Assembly: GCF_028550595.1 (NCBI RefSeq)
Contig: NZ_JAQQGN010000001.1
Coordinates: forward strand, 310,001 to 374,000
Reading direction: 5' to 3'
Source: Luteimonas sp. BLCC-B24
GTDB lineage: Bacteria; Pseudomonadota; Gammaproteobacteria; Xanthomonadales; Xanthomonadaceae
Length of the DNA: 64,000 nt
The position numbers and the translations under genes were made by a program. Positions within the stretch are counted from its first letter, which is position 1. Every line of letters begins with the position of its first letter. Below are positions 46,021 to 52,432 of the stretch, piece after piece. A model generated the notes under the pieces. That model searched no databases, was not told the DNA's origin, and was given only the letters and a program-made list of their open reading frames with translations.

Positions 46021-46043
46021 AAGCCCGCTCCGGCGGGCTTTTT
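46021..46043 (+). terminator. Intrinsic terminator of the cI operon
   Basis: AAGCCCGC/GCGGGCTT arms with a four-base loop are followed by TTTCTT. It lies four bases after the secreted protein gene and separates the lysogenic transcript from the rightward early promoter. Confidence 0.9.
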
Positions 46044-46085
46044 CTTATCTTCTCCGCACCTCGGCAGAGAGGCACTGAGAAATTT

Positions 46086-46124
46086 GTCTAGACCTCTTGA
46101 CAACGGAGTCTAGTGCTCTAGACT
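46086..46124 (+). promoter_or_regulatory. Rightward early promoter (pL-like) with two operators
   Basis: TTGACA at 46097-46102, a 16-base spacer and TAGACT at 46119-46124, the same boxes and spacing as the cro promoter. Operators GTCTAGACCTCTTGAC (46086-46101) and GTCTAGTGCTCTAGAC (46108-46123) overlap the -35 and -10 and are again 22 bp apart by centres. Repression by CI is expected. Transcription would begin near 46131. Confidence 0.88.
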
Positions 46125-46167
46125 CACCCCATCGCCCACCGATACCCCGGATCACCCGGGCGGGCTG

Positions 46168-46512
46168 ATGGAGACAGCGGTGCAGCAGCGCGATCAGGAC
46201 GTGGCCCACGTGCCCAGTTCCGACCCGACCCGCGGCCCGTTCGTGGCGCACGGGATGACGGTCTGGAACGGCGACGGTTCGATCGAGGTCGCCCGGTGCG
46301 TCAGCCGGCAGCTCTGCCCGGCCGGCAACGCGGCGAATGCCCGGCAGCTCGCCCTCGGAAGTGAGGCGCTCTACGCGCTGGCCGACCTGGTGGCTGCGCT
46401 GACGCGCGGCGACGAGCCGCAGGCCGCCGTCCAGACCGCGGCCAACGTGCTGCAGCGCGCGGGCATGGCGCCGACCCCCGCTCGCCCGGTCGAGCTGCAG
46501 GTGGCGGCATGA
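46168..46512 (+). CDS. Hypothetical early protein
   Basis: A 114-residue soluble protein, first of the rightward early operon. It has an N-terminal beta part (PFVAHGMTVWNGDGSIEVAR) and a helical C-terminus (ALYALADLVAALTRGDEPQA). An N-type antiterminator would be expected in this position, but it lacks an N-like Arg-rich start. The next gene overlaps its stop (ATGA). Confidence 0.7.
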   Translation: METAVQQRDQDVAHVPSSDPTRGPFVAHGMTVWNGDGSIEVARCVSRQLCPAGNAANARQLALGSEALYALADLVAALTRGDEPQAAVQTAANVLQRAGMAPTPARPVELQVAA

Positions 46513-46709
46513 GCGTCCTGACCTTCGCCCTGCCGGTTCGCCCTGAGCCAGCCACCCCGGGGCCGTGGACCATCGTCCGCAGCTTCAACGGCTTCCGCAT
46601 TACCCGCACCTGGTCGGACGGCTGGTATCAGGTCCGCCGCACCGAGCACCTACGGACGGTGGAACAAGCACAGTCCGCCCTCGCCAGCGTCACCGGAGCG
46701 CAGGCATGA
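46509..46709 (+). CDS. Small hypothetical early protein
   Basis: A 66-residue protein with a compact aromatic core (PGPWTIVRSFNGFRITRTWS, DGWYQVRRTEHLRT). It is linked to both neighbours by ATGA overlaps. Similar small proteins occur in early regions of Xanthomonas and Stenotrophomonas phages as far as I recall, with no known role. Confidence 0.65.
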   Translation: MSVLTFALPVRPEPATPGPWTIVRSFNGFRITRTWSDGWYQVRRTEHLRTVEQAQSALASVTGAQA

Positions 46710-46822
46710 CCGACTTCCAGGCCGGCCTGCTTTTCGGCGCCCTCTGCGGGCTGTTTGTCGGCGAATTGCTGTCGCTGGCGATCGGCTACTTCGCGCGCCG
46801 CGCCTCGGGCGAGATCGCATAA
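46706..46822 (+). CDS. 38-residue single-span membrane protein
   Basis: MTDFQAGLLFGALCGLFVGE followed by LLSLAIGYFARRASGEIA, one transmembrane helix with GxxxG-like packing motifs. ATGA overlap with the upstream gene supports translation. Tiny membrane proteins in immediate-early phage operons often act in superinfection exclusion or membrane control; here that is conjecture. Confidence 0.6.
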   Translation: MTDFQAGLLFGALCGLFVGELLSLAIGYFARRASGEIA

Positions 46823-46877
46823 CCCCGCCCTTCCCTCCTTCGCCCATCTCCAGGCCCACGGCCGCACAGGAGCCGCC

Positions 46878-47102
46878 ATGTCGAACGTCATCCCGATGCA
46901 CGCCGCCCGCGCCGCGAAGGCCCAGGGCGTGTTCGCCCAGACCAACATCGCCGCGCGCCGGCTCGGCTACAGCGATCACCTGGCGCTGCGTGCGGCCCAG
47001 CGTGCGCGCGACGCCTACAACGCCGGCGGCAAGTCCGCGGGGCGCGTGGTGTCTGAGGTGCGCGAATCCCTCCGCCGCTCGGCCGAAAGCCAGCTCGCCT
47101 GA
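46878..47102 (+). CDS. Small basic hypothetical protein
   Basis: A 74-residue Ala/Arg-rich helical protein (MSNVIPMHAARAAKAQGVFA onward) with AGGAG six bases before the ATG at 46878. It may bind nucleic acid. No family is recognised. A 42-base gap precedes the next gene. Confidence 0.65.
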   Translation: MSNVIPMHAARAAKAQGVFAQTNIAARRLGYSDHLALRAAQRARDAYNAGGKSAGRVVSEVRESLRRSAESQLA

Positions 47103-47144
47103 CCACCCCGCCGGCGGTGGCCGGCATCACCGACGAGGTATCCC

Positions 47145-47681
47145 ATGTTTCAGCTGGAAGCTCACGAGGCCTGCATCAGCAACTTGAACAGCCGCATCGA
47201 GCGGCACGGCGAAGAGCGCGCGCTCGCGGCCGACGTGAAGTTCACCACCAGCGCCAGCAATTCGGTGCTCGACCAGTTCGGCCCCGGCCTCAAGGAAGCG
47301 TTCTTCCGGAAGCCGACGAAGGGCGAGCAGCCGGATCTGCCGAACATCGGCGGAAGCGGCCTGTCCGCGGTGAAGTTCCCCAGCCTGGAACCGCTGAAGC
47401 TCGCGCACGAGTTCACCGGCTACGAGCTGCAGATCGACGGCCTGCTCGAAGGCACCGAGCCGATCGTGCTGGTCGACGTGAAGCTGAAGCGCTTCGTTTT
47501 CGAGCCGAAGGAAGGCGGCAGCGTGGAGCTGTCGTTCACCGCCTCGGCGAACGTCGACGCGGACGAACTCGCCGAACTGGCCGAGGCCCTGGTCCGCGAG
47601 GACGTGCGCCTGACGCTGAAGTCGCCGGCAAAGGCCAGCACCGACGAGCACCCGCAGCAGCAGCTGTCGGACGCCGCCTGA
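47145..47681 (+). CDS. Hypothetical phage protein upstream of recT
   Basis: A 178-residue protein beginning MFQLEAHEACISNLNSRIER, with a central beta-rich region (FTGYELQIDGLLEGTEPIVL, VELSFTASANVDADE) and an acidic tail. I do not recognise the family. It is consistently placed in the recombination operon, so a role with RecT or the exonuclease is possible. Confidence 0.72.
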   Translation: MFQLEAHEACISNLNSRIERHGEERALAADVKFTTSASNSVLDQFGPGLKEAFFRKPTKGEQPDLPNIGGSGLSAVKFPSLEPLKLAHEFTGYELQIDGLLEGTEPIVLVDVKLKRFVFEPKEGGSVELSFTASANVDADELAELAEALVREDVRLTLKSPAKASTDEHPQQQLSDAA

Positions 47682-47706
47682 TCACCACCACCGCACGGAG
47701 CATCCC

Positions 47707-47994
47707 ATGACCCAGCGCATCGAACTGATCGACGTCGACTCGTCGCAGATCCACAGCATCGGCCACGACGCCGAGACCAACACGCTCGCCATCCGCTTCA
47801 CGAAGGGCTACCGCGAGAACCGCGGGCCGGGCGCGCTCTACCACTACGCCAACGTCGATGCCGCCGCGTTCGAGGCGCTGCGCGATGCCGAATCGATCGG
47901 CCGGCACTTCGGCCAGCACATCAAGCCGTTCCCGCAGCAGTACCCGTACACGCGCATCGACGAGCCGGCAGCACCGCTGGCCCAGGCGGCCTGA
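47707..47994 (+). CDS. KTSC domain protein
   Basis: A 95-residue protein with a KTSC domain: DVDSSQIHSIGHDAETNTLA, IRFTKGYRENRGPGALYHYA and ESIGRHFGQHIKP. In some proteins this domain is fused to RecT-, nuclease- or lysyl-tRNA synthetase-like partners; the stand-alone phage form has no fixed function. It lies upstream of recT in the recombination operon. Confidence 0.85.
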   Translation: MTQRIELIDVDSSQIHSIGHDAETNTLAIRFTKGYRENRGPGALYHYANVDAAAFEALRDAESIGRHFGQHIKPFPQQYPYTRIDEPAAPLAQAA

Positions 47995-48285
47995 TCTACG
48001 GAGAGGAATGCGCAGGCTGATGTGACTCGCGAGATGCCCGCGAGCGGTAGGGCGAGATTGAGCAGAAGCGGTAGGTAGGCACTTACACAGTGACCGCAGA
48101 GCGATTGCCCGCACCCGATGCCGGATATCAGCACCGGCCCTCTCCACCTCCCCCCGCGGCGCTTCCCCGGCGCCGCTCCACCCGCCCCGGCCGGGCAATG
48201 CCGGGATCCATTCCAAACACCGGGCTGGCGCCCTCTTTGACCGAGTTGCGCCCGCGCGAAGCCAGACCACCGATCGGAGACCACG
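47995..48285. other. 291-base stretch between the KTSC and recT genes
   Basis: No convincing gene. A GTG-started frame from 48090 is Pro/Arg-rich and overlaps the start of recT, so I discount it. There is a CCCGGCCGGG palindrome near 48186 and two GCGGTAGG words near 48043 and 48068. It may hold an internal promoter for the recT operon, but no clear -35/-10 pair is seen. Confidence 0.4.
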
Positions 48286-49176
48286 ATGAACCAGGTTGCA
48301 CGAATCCCCCAGCGCGACGGCGCGCTGGTCACCGCGGAGCAGGCTGACGCCATCCGCACCGCGCTCAAGTCCAGCCTGTACCCGGGTGCATCCGACGCGT
48401 CCGTCGACATGGTGCTGGCGTACTGCCGAGCCGCGGGCCTCGACCCCATGCAGAAGCCCGTGCACATCGTCCCGATGTGGGACAGCAAGGCACGGCAGAC
48501 GCGCGACGTGGTGATGCCCGGCATCGGCCTGTACCGCACCAACGCGGCGCGCACGGGCGAGTTCGCCGGCATGAGCGAGCCGGAGTTCGGGCCGATGGTC
48601 ACCGAGCGCCTGGGCGGCCGCGAGGTCACGTTCCCGGAGTGGTGCAAGGTCACGGCCTATCGCCAGCTGCCCACCGGCCACATCGCCGAGTTCACCGCCA
48701 CCGAGTACTGGGTCGAGAACTACGCGATCAAGGGCGGCAAGGAACAGGACCAGTCGCCCAACGCGATGTGGTCGAAGCGCGTGCGCGGCCAGATCGCGAA
48801 GTGCGCGCAGGCCCAGGCGCTGCGCATGGCGTTCCCGGAGGCCGTGGGTTCGGCGCCGACCGCCGAGGAGATGGAAGGCAAGACGCTCGAGGGCGAGGCC
48901 ACGATCGTCGCGCAGCCGGCGCGCGTGGAGCTTCCCGAGTATCCGGCCGCTGACTTCGAGAAGAACCTGGCCATGTGGCGCGGCGTCATCGAAAGCGGCC
49001 GCAAGACCGCCGACGACATCATCGCGATGGTCAGCAGCAAGGGCCGTCTGAGCGCGGAGCAGATCCGGAAGATCCGCGGGCCCGCCCCCGCCGCTGCCGC
49101 TGAGGCTCAGCCCGCACCGGTCGATGACGACGCGCCTATCGACTGGAGCGACGACGAGCAGGAGCCGCGCGCATGA
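48286..49176 (+). CDS. RecT/Bet single-strand annealing protein
   Basis: A 296-residue phage recombinase of the Bet/RecT family. VDMVLAYCRAAGLDPMQKPV, VVMPGIGLYRTNAARTGEFA and SKRVRGQIAKCAQAQALRMA are the conserved annealing-core segments. The C-terminus is acidic (DDDAPIDWSDDEQEPRA), often an SSB-like tail. Its stop overlaps the exonuclease start (ATGA), so the two make the recombination pair. Confidence 0.94.
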   Translation: MNQVARIPQRDGALVTAEQADAIRTALKSSLYPGASDASVDMVLAYCRAAGLDPMQKPVHIVPMWDSKARQTRDVVMPGIGLYRTNAARTGEFAGMSEPEFGPMVTERLGGREVTFPEWCKVTAYRQLPTGHIAEFTATEYWVENYAIKGGKEQDQSPNAMWSKRVRGQIAKCAQAQALRMAFPEAVGSAPTAEEMEGKTLEGEATIVAQPARVELPEYPAADFEKNLAMWRGVIESGRKTADDIIAMVSSKGRLSAEQIRKIRGPAPAAAAEAQPAPVDDDAPIDWSDDEQEPRA

Positions 49177-50960
49177 AGATCGTCGAACTCACCCAGGGGA
49201 CCCCGGAGTGGCAGGCCCACCGCGCGCAGCACCTCAACGCCAGCGACGCGCCGGCGATGCTCGGCATCTCGCCCTACAAGTCCCGCAGCGAACTGGTGCG
49301 CGAGACCGCCACCGGCGTCAGCGCCGAGGTCGACGACGCGACGCAGCGCCGGTTCGACGACGGCCACCGCTACGAGGCGCTGGCCAGGCCGATCGCTGAG
49401 CAGATCATCGGCGAGGATCTGTTCCCGTGCGTCGGCACCGAGGGCAAGTACTCCGCCAGCTTCGACGGCCTGACGCTGATGGCCGATGCCGCGTTCGAGC
49501 ACAAATCGCTCAACGACACCCTGCGCGCGGCGATGGTCGAGGGCTGCAAGGGCGCGGACCTGCCCGAGCACTACCGCGTGCAGATGGAGCACCAGTGCAT
49601 GGTGTCCGGCGCCGAGTCGGTGCTGTTCATGGCGTCGAAGTGGAATGGCGACGAGCTCGTGGAGGAGCGGCACTGCTGGTACTACGCCGACCTCGAGCTG
49701 CGCGAGCGCATCGTCGCCGGCTGGACGCAGTTCGAGGCCGATGTCGCTGCGTACGAGACGCCGGCCAGCGCGCCGCACGTCGCCCCCGGCCGCGCGCCGG
49801 ACCAGCTGCCGGCCCTGCGCGTCGAGGTCACCGGCATGGTCACCGCGAGCAACCTCGCAGAGTGGAAGGACGCGGCGATCGCGGTGTTCCGCGGCATCAG
49901 CACCGATCTGCAGACCGATCAGGACTTCGCGGACGCCGAGAAGACCGTGAAGTGGTGCGGCGACATCGAGGAGCAGCTGAAGGCCGCCAAGGCACGCGCG
50001 CTCAGCCAGACCGAGAGCATCGAGGAACTGTTCCGCACGATCGATCAGATCAGCGCCGAAGCCCGCGAGAAGCGCCTGGACCTCAACAAGCTGGTCACCC
50101 GCCGGAAGGAGGAGCGCCGCAGCGAGATCGGCAACGCGGCGCGGCGCGCGGTGCTGGAGCACGTGCGCGCGATCAACGAGAGCCTCGGCGAGTGCGCCAT
50201 CGATCCGCCGGCGACGCTGGTGCCCGACATCGCCGCCGCGATCAAGGGCAAGCGCTCGTTCGCCGCCATGCAGGAGGCAGTCGACGCGGTCGCCGCCAAC
50301 GCGAAGATCGCGGCGAGCCAGCAGGCGGACCGCGTGCGCGCGAATGCGGCGATCTTGGCTCAGCACGCGGAGCACGCCCATCTCTTCGCCGACCGGGTCT
50401 CGCTGTGCGCGTCGAAGGCGCCTGACGACCTGCGGAACCTGGTGGCGGCGCGCGTCGCCGAGGCCCAGCGCGCGGAGGCCGAGCGGCTCGAGCAGGAACG
50501 CGAGCGGATCCGGCAGGAAGAAACAGCGAGGATCGAACGGGAGCAGGCCGAGGCAGCAGCGGCCGAGGCGGAGCGCGTCGAGCGTGCGCGCGCCCAGGCC
50601 GCCCAGCAGGAGCCGGAGGGAAACGCCGGCGCCGGGGCTGCACCTGCCCCGACCGCTGCCGCCACTGCGGCATCTGGCACTGCTCCCGCTGCAGCGACTG
50701 GCGATGTGGTCGCGCCGCGGCTCGGTGAGCGCATCGCAGCTTCGGTATCGGCTCCGAGTACTGCCCGGATCAAGCTCGGCGATATCAATGCCCGCATCGC
50801 GCCGCTCTCGATCGACGCGGCCGGCCTGGCCTCGCTGGGCTTCCAGCCGGTCGGCGTCGAGCGTGCGGCGAAGCTGTACCGCGAGGCGGACTTCCCGCTG
50901 ATCTGCACCACCCTCGCCGCGCGGCTCGTGCAGGCCGGCGAAGGGAAGCTCGCGGCATGA
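49173..50960 (+). CDS. YqaJ-type exonuclease with long C-terminal extension
   Basis: A 595-residue protein; the YqaJ recombinase nuclease fills only residues 1-200 (GTPEWQAHRAQHLNASDAPA, the metal-binding Asp in ASFDGLTLMAD and Glu-x-Lys in FEHKS). Residues about 215-400 resemble the DUF1351-like helical region, 420-490 is a Glu/Arg/Gln coiled coil, 490-525 an Ala/Pro linker and 525-595 a small conserved-looking domain. Typical YqaJ proteins have 200-330 residues. Acts with RecT to recombine DNA. Confidence 0.9.
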   Translation: MKIVELTQGTPEWQAHRAQHLNASDAPAMLGISPYKSRSELVRETATGVSAEVDDATQRRFDDGHRYEALARPIAEQIIGEDLFPCVGTEGKYSASFDGLTLMADAAFEHKSLNDTLRAAMVEGCKGADLPEHYRVQMEHQCMVSGAESVLFMASKWNGDELVEERHCWYYADLELRERIVAGWTQFEADVAAYETPASAPHVAPGRAPDQLPALRVEVTGMVTASNLAEWKDAAIAVFRGISTDLQTDQDFADAEKTVKWCGDIEEQLKAAKARALSQTESIEELFRTIDQISAEAREKRLDLNKLVTRRKEERRSEIGNAARRAVLEHVRAINESLGECAIDPPATLVPDIAAAIKGKRSFAAMQEAVDAVAANAKIAASQQADRVRANAAILAQHAEHAHLFADRVSLCASKAPDDLRNLVAARVAEAQRAEAERLEQERERIRQEETARIEREQAEAAAAEAERVERARAQAAQQEPEGNAGAGAAPAPTAAATAASGTAPAAATGDVVAPRLGERIAASVSAPSTARIKLGDINARIAPLSIDAAGLASLGFQPVGVERAAKLYREADFPLICTTLAARLVQAGEGKLAA

Positions 50961-51256
50961 AGGCCTGGCGCACCACCGAACTGGCCACCCTGCGCGCGCA
51001 CGCCGGCGGCGACGCCCTGCGCATTGCCGCGCGCCTCGGCCGCACGCCGCGCGCGGTGCAGGACAAGGCCCGCTCGGTCGGTGCGCCCGCGCCGCGCATG
51101 CCGCACGCGAAGTACTGGCCCGACAGCACGCGCCGCCGCGCCCGCGCACTCCGCGCCGCCGGCAAGTCCGTCGCATCCATCAGCAATGCCCTCGGCGTGC
51201 CCTTCGGGACCGTGCGCCGCTGGGTCTACGAATCCCGGGAGTCAGCAGCGGCATGA
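50957..51256 (+). CDS. Protein with two helix-turn-helix segments
   Basis: A 99-residue basic protein. Residues 5-45 (TTELATLRAHAGGDALRIAA, LGRTPRAVQDKARSVG) look like a SANT/Myb-type fold. Residues 60-92 (ARALRAAGKSVASISNALGV, PFGTVRRWVYE) look like a resolvase-type helix-turn-helix. It probably binds DNA. ATGA overlaps at both ends. Confidence 0.75.
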   Translation: MKAWRTTELATLRAHAGGDALRIAARLGRTPRAVQDKARSVGAPAPRMPHAKYWPDSTRRRARALRAAGKSVASISNALGVPFGTVRRWVYESRESAAA

Positions 51257-51423
51257 GCGCACCGGCGGCCCACGAGTGGGAGAAGGTCGGGCGCTACCTC
51301 TATCGGTGCCCGTGGTGCGGCGCATGCCGCAAGAGCTATCGGAAGCCTGACCCCGAAGCGCTGTCCCAGCGCGACGCACAGCTTCAATACGACGCCCTGC
51401 GGGGCAAGGACAGGACGAAATGA
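51253..51423 (+). CDS. 56-residue zinc-ribbon-like protein
   Basis: MSAPAAHEWEKVGRYLYRCP followed by WCGACRKSYRKPDPEAL: one cysteine trio (CPWCGAC) that could hold metal in a dimer. The ATG overlaps the previous TGA and its TGA overlaps the next ATG. Reading is supported by this coupling; the function is unknown. Confidence 0.6.
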   Translation: MSAPAAHEWEKVGRYLYRCPWCGACRKSYRKPDPEALSQRDAQLQYDALRGKDRTK

Positions 51424-51590
51424 GCGGAACCATCGACACCCAGGACAAGATCGACGCGCTGGCATGGGCGATCGCGATCATCAATCAGCACGCGCCGGCG
51501 GCTGGCTATGACCAGCTGGACCGCAACCGGCTGCACGCGCTCAGGACCATGCGCGACGACGCGCAGCGCGAGGCGCGCGGCAATGGCTGA
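51420..51590 (+). CDS. 56-residue helical hypothetical protein
   Basis: MSGTIDTQDKIDALAWAIAI, then INQHAPAAGYDQLDRNRLHA and a charged helix. It starts in an ATGA overlap and ends eight bases inside the J-domain gene. The sequence looks like a two-helix hairpin protein. No family is recognised. Confidence 0.6.
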   Translation: MSGTIDTQDKIDALAWAIAIINQHAPAAGYDQLDRNRLHALRTMRDDAQREARGNG

Positions 51591-52164
51591 GCGCCCGACC
51601 GAACGCTATCCACTGACCTGGCCGCAGGGCTGGCCGCGCACGCCCACGCACAAGCGCGAGCGCAGCAGCTTCAAGGTCACCCCCGGGCAGGCCGTGACCG
51701 ATCTCCTGGAAGAGCTGCGCCGGCTCGGCGCGCGCGATGTGATCCTGAGCAGCAACCTGATGCTCCGCGCAGACGGCATTCCCTACGCGCGCCAGCCGAA
51801 GCACGACGACGAAGGCATCGCGGTCTACTTCACCCGCATGGGTGTCGAGATGGTGCTCGCCTGCGACAAGTTCCTGCGCCGCGAGGAGAACATGCGCGCG
51901 ATCAGCAAGACGATCGACGCGATCCGCGGCATCGAGCGCTGGGGCAGCAGCGACATGATGGAGCGCGCCTTCACCGGCTTCACCGCGCTCCCGTCGCCGG
52001 TGGCGCTGTCGTGGCGCGACGTGCTCGATCCGGCCGATCCGCTCGGCAGCTATCGCCGGCTCCGCTCCCAGGCACACCCCGACCGCGGTGGCCGCGATGC
52101 CGAGTTCGCGAAGGTCGAAGCCGCGTGGGCGGCCTACCAGAAGGAGACCGGCGCGCATGGCTGA
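51583..52164 (+). CDS. Phage protein with C-terminal J domain
   Basis: A 193-residue protein. The first ~140 residues form an uncharacterised domain (GQAVTDLLEELRRLGARDVI, GIAVYFTRMGVEMVLACDKF). The end carries a J-domain core, GSYRRLRSQAHPDRGGRDAE then FAKVEAAWAAYQ, with the HPD tripeptide that stimulates Hsp70 ATPase. It may recruit host DnaK to phage replication or recombination complexes. The overlap of eight bases at both ends keeps it in the operon. Confidence 0.82.
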   Translation: MAERPTERYPLTWPQGWPRTPTHKRERSSFKVTPGQAVTDLLEELRRLGARDVILSSNLMLRADGIPYARQPKHDDEGIAVYFTRMGVEMVLACDKFLRREENMRAISKTIDAIRGIERWGSSDMMERAFTGFTALPSPVALSWRDVLDPADPLGSYRRLRSQAHPDRGGRDAEFAKVEAAWAAYQKETGAHG

Positions 52165-52432
52165 CCGTCACCACCGGCGCCGCGCGCCGCGGAAGAACTG
52201 GGGCTTCAGCTGGGGCCGCGTCACGTCCGCCCGCGGTGGCCTGCCGCCCACGTCGGTGGAATGGCGGCTGTTCCGACGCGATCACACCGGCCGCCTGCAC
52301 TTCGCCTATCGCCGGTTCGCGGTCGACACGCCGCGCGAGCACATCGCGCGCGTGCTGCTGGTCGCGCGCCGGCAGCTGCGTGAGGCCGTCGACGAGATCG
52401 ATCTGGCAGCGCTGATGCGGGAGGCCGCTTGA
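52157..52432 (+). CDS. Small basic hypothetical protein before the helicase-methylase
   Basis: A 91-residue protein, MADRHHRRRAPRKNWGFSWG at the start, with a beta-like middle (VEWRLFRRDHTGRLHFAYRR) and a helical end. It overlaps the J-domain gene by eight bases and its TGA overlaps the helicase TTG start. The basic N-terminus suggests DNA or RNA contact. There is no known family. Confidence 0.62.
   Translation: MADRHHRRRAPRKNWGFSWGRVTSARGGLPPTSVEWRLFRRDHTGRLHFAYRRFAVDTPREHIARVLLVARRQLREAVDEIDLAALMREAA

Noticed and set aside
48090-48347. Possible small gene upstream of recT starting at a GTG
   Set aside because: Pro/Arg-rich translation, no ribosome-binding site, and it overlaps the recT start by over 60 bases in another frame.
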